Source: Pedobacter foliorum (GTDB lineage Bacteria; Bacteroidota; Bacteroidia; Sphingobacteriales; Sphingobacteriaceae). From it: a stretch of DNA of 64,000 nucleotides. The stretch lies in contig NZ_JABSNU010000003.1 of assembly GCF_013266735.1 (NCBI RefSeq), positions 248,001 to 312,000 of the forward strand, in the 5' to 3' direction. Positions 44,271 to 53,178 of this stretch are shown here, in pieces (the first letter of the stretch is position 1; every line of letters begins with the position of its first letter). The notes beneath the pieces are model-generated. The model ran no database searches. It saw only the letters and a list, made by a program, of their open reading frames with translations, and was not told the DNA's origin. Both the position numbers and the translations under genes were made by a program.

Positions 44271-45382
44271 TCTTTTTTTAATTCAATACGACCGTTACCA
44301 GAGAAATTTAACTGATGTTCAGGGAAATCGGTATTAGTTAGCCATTGGATCTTTTTAAAGGCGGTATAGTTGGTGTCCAGAGTTAAATTGCTAATCTTAT
44401 TCTGCTTTACTGAAATAATATCAGCAAGAATAAAGTCGCCGTTCGATTTGATTTTAAGCTGTAGCAATGGGGCAAAGCCGTTAGGGCCTTTAAGGCTAAA
44501 CATTCCGTAAGTACAAAAATTGCCTAAACTATAAGCAATGAATTTGTTTTTATAAACCTCTACTGCTCTGGTAACATGGGGGCCATGACCAAGAACAACG
44601 TCAGCCCCTGCGTCTATTACACCATGAGCAAAGGAATATACATTGCCTCTGTTTTCTTCGTAAAATATTTCGTTTGTTCTTGGTACATGTTCAAATTTGG
44701 CGCCTTCGCCACCGCCATGGAAGGAAACAATAACAACGTCAGCCTGCGTTTTTAACCTTGCTACAAGCGATTTAGCACTGTCGAGCTTATTGATTGAAAC
44801 GGTATTCTCATTAGGTGCAAAGGCACAGAATGCATATTTGATACTATCCTTTTCGAAAATAACTGATGGGTGCGACTGCAGCCCCGCATAATTTATGTTT
44901 AGTGAATCAAGGATAGTTGCGGTTTTTTCTCTGCCTTTAAGGCCGAAATCACCAACATGGTTATTTGCAATACTTAATAAATTGAATCCTGCATTTTTTA
45001 TGATTCCGGCATACCTTTCGGGCATTCTAAATGCAAAGCAGCTATTCCCAATGGTGTCTTTGCATTTTGTAGACTTACCACTGTTGAGGAAACATCCTTC
45101 AAGATTTCCAAAGACAATATCTCCTTTTAAAAAAGTGTCTACATTTTTGAAGCTATTTATCGCATCGTCTTTTGGTAGGTTTGATTTATCAGGATATGCA
45201 GAACCAATCATAATATCGCCTACAGCAATTATGGAAAGGGTATCTTTTTTTAAAACTGTAGTGTCTTTTTGTGTGGTGTCCTGAATTTGTGAAAGATCAG
45301 CGGTGGATGCTGTTGTTGTGGTACAGCTTAGCAGGATTAAGCTAAACAAGATGTTTAAAAGGCTTATACTTAGAAGTCTCAT
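44267..45382 (-). CDS. CapA-family metallophosphoesterase-like lipoprotein
   Basis: 371 residues. Lipobox LLSC gives Cys20. The PGA_cap domain is shown by IIAVGDIMIGSAYPD, GNLEGCF, FNLLSIANNHVGDFG, VSFHGGGEG and VVLGHGPHVTRAVEVY with YSLGNF. The name poly-gamma-glutamate biosynthesis comes from Bacillus CapA; no CapB/C partners are here, so a role in polyglutamate export is not supported. A lipoprotein in the cell envelope with a two-metal phosphatase fold is what the sequence says. Confidence 0.88.
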   Translation of the reverse strand: MRLLSISLLNILFSLILLSCTTTTASTADLSQIQDTTQKDTTVLKKDTLSIIAVGDIMIGSAYPDKSNLPKDDAINSFKNVDTFLKGDIVFGNLEGCFLNSGKSTKCKDTIGNSCFAFRMPERYAGIIKNAGFNLLSIANNHVGDFGLKGREKTATILDSLNINYAGLQSHPSVIFEKDSIKYAFCAFAPNENTVSINKLDSAKSLVARLKTQADVVIVSFHGGGEGAKFEHVPRTNEIFYEENRGNVYSFAHGVIDAGADVVLGHGPHVTRAVEVYKNKFIAYSLGNFCTYGMFSLKGPNGFAPLLQLKIKSNGDFILADIISVKQNKISNLTLDTNYTAFKKIQWLTNTDFPEHQLNFSGNGRIELKKD

Positions 45383-45394
45383 TTTTAATTGATA

Positions 45395-45427
45395 AAAAAA
45401 AATCCTCCCAAAATATCAGGAGGACTT
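45395..45427 (-). terminator. Intrinsic terminator of the NlpC/P60 gene
   Basis: On the minus strand TCCTCC pairs with GGAGGA, followed by a run of nine Ts. It ends just 13 bases before the capA-like start, so the two minus-strand genes are separate units. Confidence 0.75.
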
Positions 45428-45452
45428 AAATGCTTTATATTCAAAAAGAATC

Positions 45453-46007
45453 TTATTCCTCAATTAGATCATTCTTTACAGCATCAATTATTCTTCCGCC
45501 TTTATAGAAATATCTAGAGTAATAAGGTTCATTTAAATTACTGATTACAACACCACGTGTTGATGAAGCGTGAGCAAAACGGTTATCCCCCAAATAGATT
45601 CCGATGTGCGTAATGCTTCTGCTTTTTATTTTAAAGAATACAAGATCACCTTCTTTCAGTTCATCTTTAGACAATGGATCAACCATGCTAAAAATATCTC
45701 TTGAGTTTCTTAATATAGTAGTGTTGAAAACTTTATCGTAAATGGCTTTTGTAAATGCCGAACAATCAATGCCTTTGCTCGTATTTCCACCAAATCTGTA
45801 GGGAGTTCCAATCCATTCGTAAATGAATTTATACAGTTTAATGTTAGAAGTTGCATCAACGGCAACGCCCATCACTTGCGAAAAATATTGTGAGGCTAAA
45901 TTGTCAGGATCTTCTAATTTATTAGTTTCTTTTGTTTTTGTTTGTGCGTTTAAGGCCGAGAGGCTGCACAATACAACTAGGGAAGACAACAAAAACTTTT
46001 TTATCAT
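45453..46007 (-). CDS. NlpC/P60 peptidoglycan hydrolase (C40 family)
   Basis: 184 residues. Signal peptide ending near LNAQ. The catalytic triad is Cys82 in GIDCSAF, His134 in ITHIGIYLGD and His146 in FAHASS. Probably cleaves gamma-D-Glu-diaminopimelate bonds in the cell wall. Without an SH3 domain, it is a compact form. It has its own promoter at 46081-46112 and its own terminator. Confidence 0.92.
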   Translation of the reverse strand: MIKKFLLSSLVVLCSLSALNAQTKTKETNKLEDPDNLASQYFSQVMGVAVDATSNIKLYKFIYEWIGTPYRFGGNTSKGIDCSAFTKAIYDKVFNTTILRNSRDIFSMVDPLSKDELKEGDLVFFKIKSRSITHIGIYLGDNRFAHASSTRGVVISNLNEPYYSRYFYKGGRIIDAVKNDLIEE

Positions 46008-46080
46008 GTTATACTGTTAAGTTTGGGTAAAAAGCACTTACACTTAAACGTACACCACTGCGGGCTTATTGTTTGGATGG

Positions 46081-46112
46081 CAAACATATGTATTTTACAA
46101 ATGTTATCCAAA
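46081..46112 (-). promoter_or_regulatory. Promoter of the NlpC/P60 gene
   Basis: On the minus strand TTTG (46109-46112), 20 bases, TATGTTTG (46081-46088). Both elements match. The leader is about 65 bases long. Confidence 0.7.
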
Positions 46113-46181
46113 TGTCACAGACCTAATATTAAAAGTTATTAACATTTTTTGTAACCTTAGTGTGCATTTTACATCATTTTC

Positions 46182-46212
46182 TTCGATATGTTGCAATAAA
46201 GAAGTAGATTTG
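46182..46212 (+). promoter_or_regulatory. Promoter of pdhA-pdhC
   Basis: TTCG (46182-46185), 19 bases, TAGATTTG (46205-46212). The -7 box is perfect; the ATG is 29 bases further on. Confidence 0.65.
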
Positions 46213-46241
46213 CTCTCGTAAATAAAAATCAACACCCAACA

Positions 46242-47237
46242 ATGAGTGCAGTAGAAATTAATAAAGATACCTATCTGAAGTGGTTTGAGTCGATGTTGCT
46301 GATGCGCAAATTCGAAGAAAAAACTGGACAATTATACGGACAACAGAAAATCCGTGGATTTTGTCATTTGTATATTGGCCAGGAAGCCGTAGTTGCGGGA
46401 GCTATTTCTGCATTAAATCAGGAAGATTCCATGATTACTACCTACCGTGATCATGCTCATGCATTGGCAAAAGGCGTAAGTGCTAACAGCATTATGGCCG
46501 AAATGTATGGTAAAGCTACAGGTTGCTCAAAAGGCAAAGGTGGTTCTATGCACATGTTTAGTAAGGAATTTAATTTTTATGGAGGCCACGGTATTGTAGG
46601 GGGACAAATTCCTCTTGGAGCAGGTATTGCATTTGCTGAAAAATATAAAGGCACTAAAAATGTAAATGTTTGCTATATGGGTGACGGAGCAGTTCGTCAG
46701 GGAGCTTTAAATGAGACTTTCAATATGGCGATGCTTTGGAAATTACCTGTAATATTTGTTTGCGAAAACAATGGTTACGCAATGGGAACTTCAGTTGAGC
46801 GTACCACTAACATGCTTGATCTTTATAAAATCGGTTTAGGTTTCGATATGCCATGTGCACCGGTTGACGGGATGGATCCTGTTGCTGTTCACAATGCAAT
46901 GGATGAGGCTGCTCAACGTGCAAGAAACGGTGAAGGACCAACTTTCTTAGAAATGAGAACTTACCGTTACAGAGGGCACTCTATGTCTGACCCTGCTAAA
47001 TATCGTACTAAAGACGAATTAGAAGAGTACAAAGCTAAAGATCCTATTGAAACTGTAAGAGAAGCTATTCTTAAAGAGAAATATGCAGATCAGGCTTGGA
47101 TCGAGGAAATCGAAAATAAAGTTAAACAGATTGTTGATGAGTCTGTTAAATTTGCTGAAGAGTCACCTTGGCCTGAAGCATCAGAATTATTTACTGATGT
47201 TTATGTGCAACAAGACTACCCATACGTACAAGATTAA
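46242..47237 (+). CDS. pdhA: Pyruvate dehydrogenase E1 component, alpha subunit
   Basis: 331 residues. Thiamine-diphosphate enzyme that decarboxylates pyruvate and acetylates the lipoyl group of E2. The cofactor motif is GDGAVRQG ... NNGYAMGT, with the phosphorylation-loop region YRYRGHSMSDPAKYR. Other signs: FCHLYIGQEAVVAGA and GKGGSMHMF. It needs an E1-beta partner, which is not in the window; pdhC follows after 29 bases. Confidence 0.95.
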   Translation: MSAVEINKDTYLKWFESMLLMRKFEEKTGQLYGQQKIRGFCHLYIGQEAVVAGAISALNQEDSMITTYRDHAHALAKGVSANSIMAEMYGKATGCSKGKGGSMHMFSKEFNFYGGHGIVGGQIPLGAGIAFAEKYKGTKNVNVCYMGDGAVRQGALNETFNMAMLWKLPVIFVCENNGYAMGTSVERTTNMLDLYKIGLGFDMPCAPVDGMDPVAVHNAMDEAAQRARNGEGPTFLEMRTYRYRGHSMSDPAKYRTKDELEEYKAKDPIETVREAILKEKYADQAWIEEIENKVKQIVDESVKFAEESPWPEASELFTDVYVQQDYPYVQD

Positions 47238-47266
47238 TTTAGAACGCATTTCAATAGATATATAGA

Positions 47267-48907
47267 ATGGCTGAAATAGTTAGAATGCCCAAGATGAGCG
47301 ATACCATGACAGAAGGTGTTATGGCTAAGTGGCATAAAAAAGTTGGCGATAAAGTTAAAAGCGGCGATGTTATGGCCGAAGTGGAAACCGATAAGGCAAC
47401 CATGGATTTAGAATCATATTGGGATGGTACCATTTTGTACATTGGTGTAGAAGAAGGTAAAGCTGTTCCTGTTGATGCTATAATTGCTGTAATTGGTAAA
47501 GAAGGTGAAGATTATAAAGCAGCTCTAGATGCTGAAGCTGGTGCAACACCTGCTAAAGAAGAGCCTGCAGCAAGTAAACCTGTTGAAGAGAAAAAAGAAA
47601 CTGCTTCAGCTCCTGCATTAACTGACGCAGATCTTGAAAAACAAGGTGTTACTGTTGTTCGTATGCCTTTATTAAGTGATACAATGACTGAAGGCGTAAT
47701 TGCTGAATGGCATAAAAAAGTAGGTGATACAGTTAAAAATGATGATATTCTTGCTGATGTAGAAACCGATAAGGCTACTATGGAAGTAATGGGTTATGCA
47801 GACGGAACTTTATTACATATTGGTGTTGAAAAAGGACAAGCGGCTAAAGTAAATGGTATTATTGCTATTGTAGGTCCGCAAGGAACTGACATTAGTGGAA
47901 TACTTAATCAGGGTGATGCTCCGGCAAAACCTGCTGCTGATAAAAAATCTGACGCTCCTGTTGAAGAGAAATCTTCTACATCAGTTGCGAAAGAAGAAGC
48001 TCCTGCTGCTTCTGCAAGTACAGATCGCGTAAAAGCATCTCCATTAGCTAAAAAAATTGCTCAGGAAAAAGGTATTGATCTTAGCCAGGTTGCAGGTAGT
48101 GCAGATGGTGGTCGTATCATTAAAAAAGATATTGAGAACTTTAAGCCTGCCGCTAAAGCTGCTGAATCTTCTTCAGCTCCAGCTGCAGGGAAAGCTGCGC
48201 CAGTTATTCCTCAATATGTTGGTGAAGAAAGATTTACTGAGAAACCAGTATCGCAAATGCGTAAGGTAATTGCCAAACGTTTAGCAGAGAGCTTGTTCAC
48301 TGCTCCACATTTCTACTTGAATATTAGTATTGATATGGACAATGCAATGACTGCACGTACGGCTATTAATGCTGTAGCTCCGGTTAAGGTTTCGTTCAAT
48401 GATATTATAATCAAAGCGGTTGCTGTTGCGTTAAAACAACATCCAGCAGTTAACTCTTCATGGCGTGGAGATAAAATCCGCTTCAATGAGCATACTAACA
48501 TTGGTGTTGCTATGGCTGTAGAAGATGGTTTGTTAGTTCCTGTAGTTCGTTTTGCAGATGGTAAGTCATTATCTCATATCTCAGCAGAAGTTAAGGAGTA
48601 CGGACAGAAAGCGAAAGCTAAAAAATTACAACCATCAGATTGGGAAGGTTCTACTTTTACTGTTTCTAATTTGGGTATGTTTGGTATTGATGAATTTACA
48701 TCAATCATCAACTCTCCGGATGGTGCAATTTTATCAGTAGGTGCAATACAACAAATTCCGGTTGTTAAAAACGGAGCAGTTGTACCAGGTAATGTGATGA
48801 AACTAAGCTTAGGCTGTGATCACCGCGTTGTTGATGGCGCTACAGGTGCTGCCTTCTTACAAACACTTAAAGGATTGCTAGAAGAGCCAATCAGATTATT
48901 GGTTTAA
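47267..48907 (+). CDS. pdhC: Pyruvate dehydrogenase E2, dihydrolipoyl acetyltransferase
   Basis: 546 residues. Two lipoyl domains: lipoylated Lys43 in ETDKATMDLESY and Lys169 in ETDKATMEVMGY. Ala/Pro/Glu-rich linkers separate them from a subunit-binding domain (SPLAKKIAQEKGIDLSQV, about 260-295) and the catalytic domain with His519 in CDHRVVDG. This forms the core of the complex and transfers acetyl to CoA. The linkers are short compared with gamma-proteobacterial E2. E3 (lipoamide dehydrogenase) is not nearby. Confidence 0.95.
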   Translation: MAEIVRMPKMSDTMTEGVMAKWHKKVGDKVKSGDVMAEVETDKATMDLESYWDGTILYIGVEEGKAVPVDAIIAVIGKEGEDYKAALDAEAGATPAKEEPAASKPVEEKKETASAPALTDADLEKQGVTVVRMPLLSDTMTEGVIAEWHKKVGDTVKNDDILADVETDKATMEVMGYADGTLLHIGVEKGQAAKVNGIIAIVGPQGTDISGILNQGDAPAKPAADKKSDAPVEEKSSTSVAKEEAPAASASTDRVKASPLAKKIAQEKGIDLSQVAGSADGGRIIKKDIENFKPAAKAAESSSAPAAGKAAPVIPQYVGEERFTEKPVSQMRKVIAKRLAESLFTAPHFYLNISIDMDNAMTARTAINAVAPVKVSFNDIIIKAVAVALKQHPAVNSSWRGDKIRFNEHTNIGVAMAVEDGLLVPVVRFADGKSLSHISAEVKEYGQKAKAKKLQPSDWEGSTFTVSNLGMFGIDEFTSIINSPDGAILSVGAIQQIPVVKNGAVVPGNVMKLSLGCDHRVVDGATGAAFLQTLKGLLEEPIRLLV

Positions 48908-48957
48908 TCGGAAAATATACCAGTTAGATTTTAACAGGTAAATCATATAAAATATTA

Positions 48958-48996
48958 AAGGTTGTTTGCCCATAAAGCAGACAACCTTTTTTTATT
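48958..48996 (+). terminator. Intrinsic terminator after pdhC
   Basis: AAAGGTTGTTTGC pairs with GCAGACAACCTTT (one G-U pair) and is followed by seven Ts. The repeat element begins 3 bases later. Confidence 0.85.
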
Positions 48997-48998
48997 TA

Positions 48999-49095
48999 CG
49001 TCATCCTGAATTTATTTCAGGATCCGAGAAGGAGCAGCTATCATAAAAGTTGGGAATAGTAGGTGCGGGGGTCCTGAAATAAATTCAGGATGACG
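48999..49095. repeat. Inverted-repeat element, copy 2 (REP-like)
   Basis: Arms 48999-49023 and 49071-49095 (24 of 25 bases paired) are nearly the same as those of the copy at 32061-32144; the loop is longer (47 bases) and mostly different, apart from a shared GCTAT-like core. It lies between the pdhC terminator and the hisS promoter. Confidence 0.85.
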
Positions 49096-49118
49096 AGGAG
49101 CATAACTGTTACTTTTTG

Positions 49119-49126
49119 TACTTTTG
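49119..49126 (+). promoter_or_regulatory. -7 box directly before hisS
   Basis: TACTTTTG, perfect TAnnTTTG, with 5 bases between it and the ATG at 49132. Points to a leaderless mRNA. The upstream -33 position falls at the edge of the repeat element. Confidence 0.6.
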
Positions 49127-49131
49127 CGCTC

Positions 49132-50520
49132 ATGTCGAATATCAAACCCTCTTTAGCAAAAGGAACCAGAGATTTTTCTCCACAAGAAATGGTGAAACGC
49201 AACTATATTTTTGATACTGTTAAAACGGTGTTTAAAAAATATGGTTATGCAGAGATACAAACTCCCTCAATGGAGAACCTATCAACTTTAACTGGTAAAT
49301 ATGGCGATGAGGGTGATAAACTGATATTTAAGATCTTAAACAGTGGCGATTACCTTTCGAAAGTAAAGCCTGAGTTACTTGCACAGGCAAACTCAAATGC
49401 TGTTATTTCATCTATTAGTGAAAAAGCATTACGCTATGATTTAACGGTGCCTTTTGCCCGCTACGTTGTGATGCATCAGAATGATATTTCTCTTCCTTTT
49501 AAACGTTTTCAGGTGCAGCCGGTATGGCGTGCTGATAGACCGCAGAAAGGACGTTACAGAGAGTTTTATCAGTGTGATGTGGATGTTGTAGGTTCGGATA
49601 GTTTATTAAATGAAGCAGAGTTTATATTGATCTATCAGGAAGCGTTAAGCAATCTTGGTTTAAAGGATTTCACAATCAAGATCAATAACCGTAAGATATT
49701 ATCAGGAATTGCTGAAGTTGTAGGTAAGCCTGAGCTAATTATAGACATGACTGTAGCTATCGATAAGCTTGATAAAATTGGCTTGGATGGTGTAATTAAA
49801 GAGTTATTAGAACGTGGGTTTACTGAGGCGGATATTGATAGGTTAAAGCCTGTTATCTTGCTGGAAGGAACCAATGAGCAAAAGCTTGCTAGTTTGAAAA
49901 CAGTATTGGCAGTTTCGGAAACGGGACTTAAAGGTGTTGAAGAGATAGAATCGGTATTTGATTATGTAGCTTCAATGCTTAAAGCTGATACATCTTTAAA
50001 GCCAAACGTTGAATTAGATATTACCCTTGCAAGAGGATTAAATTATTATACGGGCTGCATATTTGAAGTTAAAACCAATGAAGTTGCCATGGGTAGCATC
50101 GGAGGTGGAGGAAGATATGATGACTTAACCGGTATGTTTGGTTTAAAAGGCTTAACCGGGGTAGGTGTGTCTTTTGGAGCAGATAGAATTTATGACGTAT
50201 TGTTGGAATTGAATCTTTTTCCTGAATCTACTGCTGCTGGTACCAAGGTTCTGATCAGTAACTTTGATAAGGACGCTGAAAGATACGCTCTGCCGATCTT
50301 ACAGCAACTACGTAGCGCAAATATAGCCGCAGAGCTTTATCCTTCTTCAGCGAAGCTTAAAAAGCAAATGAGCTATGCTGATGATAAGCATATCCCTTAT
50401 GTAGTATTGATCGGTAGCGATGAAATGAGCACCGGTGTGTTAACATTAAAAGACATGCACAGTGGTCAGCAAGAGAAATTAACTGTTGCGGCTATCATTG
50501 AGCAGTTAAAAGTTAGTTAG
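49132..50520 (+). CDS. hisS: Histidine-tRNA ligase
   Basis: 462 residues. Class II aminoacyl-tRNA synthetase that charges tRNA-His. Motif 1 region IFDTVKTVFKKYGYAEIQTP, motif 2 QPVWRADRPQKGRYREFYQCD, the histidine-specific signature LARGLNYYTGCIFEV and motif 3 GVGVSFGADRIYDVL are present, and an anticodon-binding domain forms the last about 90 residues. The frame is open to 49090, but that stretch overlaps the repeat and promoter; ATG 49132 is right. Its end overlaps the convergent gene by 4 bases. Confidence 0.96.
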   Translation: MSNIKPSLAKGTRDFSPQEMVKRNYIFDTVKTVFKKYGYAEIQTPSMENLSTLTGKYGDEGDKLIFKILNSGDYLSKVKPELLAQANSNAVISSISEKALRYDLTVPFARYVVMHQNDISLPFKRFQVQPVWRADRPQKGRYREFYQCDVDVVGSDSLLNEAEFILIYQEALSNLGLKDFTIKINNRKILSGIAEVVGKPELIIDMTVAIDKLDKIGLDGVIKELLERGFTEADIDRLKPVILLEGTNEQKLASLKTVLAVSETGLKGVEEIESVFDYVASMLKADTSLKPNVELDITLARGLNYYTGCIFEVKTNEVAMGSIGGGGRYDDLTGMFGLKGLTGVGVSFGADRIYDVLLELNLFPESTAAGTKVLISNFDKDAERYALPILQQLRSANIAAELYPSSAKLKKQMSYADDKHIPYVVLIGSDEMSTGVLTLKDMHSGQQEKLTVAAIIEQLKVS

Positions 50521-50990
50521 CCTTTTGAGGAAGCCATAAAGGCTTCCAGGTTTCCTTTTGCTTTTGTACTGATTTTGTTTCTTAAAAATCCTGTCCATCC
50601 TAATACAAGTCCTGTAAATCCAAGGGCTTGTTTGGCCCATGTATGGAAATTAAAATCATCCGTATGTTTTACAATTTTGCCATTCTCAATTAGAAAGGAA
50701 GCTTTAACACGGTTGATCACTTTGTTCCCGGTAGCAGAAAAAGTATAATATGCATCCCATTCAGCACTGCCTCCGGTCCCATTGCCGGAGATATTTTTGA
50801 ATTCAATTCGCATATCCTTACCGCTTTTGATGAGCATGGCCCACATTGCACGCACCTGATTTGCATCTAAATTACTAAAAACCGGATCGCTAAAGGTTGC
50901 GTTATCAGCGTAGCAGTTTTGCATTGCCTTTACGTCCTTATTTTGAAAACTGGTGTAAAAGTGGCGGATAAGTTCTTCGTTCGTTGTCAT
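50517..50990 (-). CDS. NTF2-like (SnoaL-type) protein
   Basis: 157 residues of the cone-shaped NTF2-like fold: [32 protein letters not shown] and [29 protein letters not shown]. The family covers isomerases, hydrolases and non-enzymatic binders, so the function is open. The start overlaps the hutU stop as ATGA, which suggests coupling. The C-terminus is hydrophobic ([11 protein letters not shown]). Confidence 0.82.
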   Translation of the reverse strand: MTTNEELIRHFYTSFQNKDVKAMQNCYADNATFSDPVFSNLDANQVRAMWAMLIKSGKDMRIEFKNISGNGTGGSAEWDAYYTFSATGNKVINRVKASFLIENGKIVKHTDDFNFHTWAKQALGFTGLVLGWTGFLRNKISTKAKGNLEAFMASSKG

Positions 50991-52639
50991 AAGCCTAAAC
51001 GGTGTTTTCTTAAAGTGTCTTTTGCAATATCATATCCGGCATCAGCATGTCTGATAACCCCCATTGCAGGGTCATTATGTAATACCCTTTTAATTCTAAC
51101 TTCGGCATCAGCTGTGCCATCTGCAACTATTACCATCCCCGCATGGATAGAGTATCCGATTCCTACTCCACCACCATGGTGTAATGAAACCCAGCTTGCT
51201 CCACCCGCAGTATTGATGAGTGCGTTAAGAATAGGCCAATCTGCTACAGCATCGGAACCGTCTAACATAGCTTCGGTTTCCCGATTAGGGGAGGCGACAG
51301 AGCCTGTATCTAAGTGATCTCGACCAATTACAATTGGAGCTTTTACTTTTCCTTCGGCTACTAGTTTGTTAAATGCCACACCTGCTTTTTCTCGTTCTCC
51401 TTGTCCAAGCCAGCAAATTCTGGCGGGTAAGCCCTGAAAGGCAATACGTTCCTGAGCCATGGTAATCCACTGTTTTAAGCTTTCATTTTCAGGGAATAGC
51501 TCAAGAATCAGTTTGTCGGTTTCATAAATATCTTGTGGGTCACCACTTAAGGCCGCCCATCTAAAAGGACCTTTTCCCTCGCAGAATAGTGGACGGATAT
51601 AAGCCGGAACGAAACCAGGGAAGTCAAATGCATCTTTAACCCCTACCTCCAGTGCCCGGCCACGCAGATTGTTCCCGTAGTCAAATGTGATAGCGCCACG
51701 ACGCTGTAATTCCAGCATTTGTCGCACATGCTTAGCCATGGTAGCATAAGACAATTCTACATACTTTTCGGGATTCGCTTTGCGCAAAGTGTTAGCTTCT
51801 GAAACACTTAATCCTTCAGGGAAGTATCCAATTAAAGGATCATGTGCAGAGGTTTGATCTGTTAATGTATCTGGTGTAATATTTCTATCAATCAATCGCT
51901 GTAGTAACTCAACTGCATTACAAACTACACCAATTGATAATGCTTTGCCTTCTTGTTTGTATTGTAATGCCCTGTCAATTGCAGCATCTATATTGTGTTC
52001 AATTTCGTCGATGTAGCGTGTTTCCAATCTTTTCTGAATACGCCATTCTTCAACTTCAGCGGCTAAACAAACACCTTGATTCATTGTTATTGCTAGTGGT
52101 TGGGCACCACCCATGCCACCTAGACCAGCTGTAACATTTAAAGTGTTCTTTAAATTGCTATTGAAGTGTTTTTTCGCTAACGCGGAATAGGTTTCGTAAG
52201 TGCCTTGTACTATGCCTTGCGAACCGATGTAGATCCATGAACCTGCAGTCATCTGGCCATACATCATTAAACCCTTATCTTCCAGCTCATCAAAATGTTG
52301 TTGGGTAGCCCATTTAGGAACCAGCTGAGAATTTGATATCAAAACCCTTGGTGCATCCTTATGTGTTGGTAATACTCCAACTGGTTTCCCAGATTGTATT
52401 AACAGGGTTTCTGTATCTTCCAGATTTTGCAAGGCTTTAATGATTAGCGCCAGGGCTTCTTTATTTCTTGCAGCTTTACCACGACCACCATAAACAATAA
52501 GCTCTTCAGGACGTTCAGCTACGTCTGGATCAAGGTTGTTTAATAACATTCTTAATGCAGCTTCCTGCACCCACCCTTTACAGGTTAATGTGGTGCCTGT
52601 TGGTGTATTTTTTTTACTGAGATCAAGATTTAAATTCAT
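50987..52639 (-). CDS. hutU: Urocanate hydratase
   Basis: 550 residues from ATG 52639 (554 from ATG 52651). NAD+-dependent hydration of urocanate to imidazolone propionate, second step of histidine degradation. Typical: [18 protein letters not shown] near the start, [25 protein letters not shown], and [19 protein letters not shown]. Complete length. It lies on the opposite strand to hisS and ends in an overlap with the NTF2-like gene. Confidence 0.96.
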   Translation of the reverse strand: MNLNLDLSKKNTPTGTTLTCKGWVQEAALRMLLNNLDPDVAERPEELIVYGGRGKAARNKEALALIIKALQNLEDTETLLIQSGKPVGVLPTHKDAPRVLISNSQLVPKWATQQHFDELEDKGLMMYGQMTAGSWIYIGSQGIVQGTYETYSALAKKHFNSNLKNTLNVTAGLGGMGGAQPLAITMNQGVCLAAEVEEWRIQKRLETRYIDEIEHNIDAAIDRALQYKQEGKALSIGVVCNAVELLQRLIDRNITPDTLTDQTSAHDPLIGYFPEGLSVSEANTLRKANPEKYVELSYATMAKHVRQMLELQRRGAITFDYGNNLRGRALEVGVKDAFDFPGFVPAYIRPLFCEGKGPFRWAALSGDPQDIYETDKLILELFPENESLKQWITMAQERIAFQGLPARICWLGQGEREKAGVAFNKLVAEGKVKAPIVIGRDHLDTGSVASPNRETEAMLDGSDAVADWPILNALINTAGGASWVSLHHGGGVGIGYSIHAGMVIVADGTADAEVRIKRVLHNDPAMGVIRHADAGYDIAKDTLRKHRLGL

Positions 52640-52671
52640 AATAGCAGTCATATAAAGGCAATGTTACCAGA

Positions 52672-52679
52672 CAAATGTA
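52672..52679 (-). promoter_or_regulatory. -7 box for hutU
   Basis: TACATTTG on the minus strand, perfect TAnnTTTG, 32 bases before ATG 52639 (20 before 52651). The divergent box at 52700-52707 is only 20 bases away, so the two promoters overlap. Confidence 0.6.
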
Positions 52680-52699
52680 TAGAATTATATAGAATTGGT

Positions 52700-52707
52700 T
52701 AAGTTTG
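52700..52707 (+). promoter_or_regulatory. -7 box for the His/Cys-rich gene and receptor
   Basis: TAAGTTTG, perfect TAnnTTTG, only 4 bases before the TTG at 52712. Overlaps the divergent hutU promoter region. Confidence 0.55.
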
Positions 52708-52711
52708 GTCT

Positions 52712-53056
52712 TTGAAATTGAAAGAAAAGGTTTTACATATCAATAGAGCTATCTCGGTTGTTTTGTTAATGGTCTTTTCCATTGCACTTACTCCGTTTAG
52801 CATTCTTCATAATCATCATGAGGAAGAGACTACCTGTGCCAAAAATGGGGAAACCTGTAAACATCAATATCATATTCGCAACCATGCTGATACTTGTTTA
52901 ATTTGTGCGGCTCATTTCGAAAAAGATTACATCACTACACATTCTCACTACACTATATATCAGGTTAGCAAACCTGTTTTAAAACCCGTAGAAGCAATCA
53001 GCAGTTCTTATGCTGAGTTGATTAGCTTAGGGTTAAGAGGCCCTCCTGTAGTTTAA
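52712..53056 (+). CDS. His/Cys-rich membrane-anchored protein, possible metal binding
   Basis: 114 residues. One N-terminal hydrophobic helix (AISVVLLMVFSIALTPFS), then a mature part with many possible metal ligands: HNHHEEETTC, C in NGETC, KHQYH and HADTCLICAAH. It ends in LRGPPVV. I do not know the family. It starts at TTG since no ATG is near and the -7 box lies just before. It stands 122 bases ahead of a TonB receptor, probably one transcript; metal sensing or binding is an inference. Confidence 0.65.
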   Translation: MKLKEKVLHINRAISVVLLMVFSIALTPFSILHNHHEEETTCAKNGETCKHQYHIRNHADTCLICAAHFEKDYITTHSHYTIYQVSKPVLKPVEAISSSYAELISLGLRGPPVV

Positions 53057-53178
53057 TTCTTAAATAATTTATTGTTTTCATGAGGCTGCATTTTTTATGC
53101 GGTGCTTCATGATTTTTATACACTCAAATAAAGCCTGTTTAATCTTAGAGCTGGTTTTGTACTCATATAAATACATTC

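Noticed and set aside
44267..45382. Poly-gamma-glutamate capsule synthesis
   Set aside because: CapA-like only; capB and capC partners are absent.
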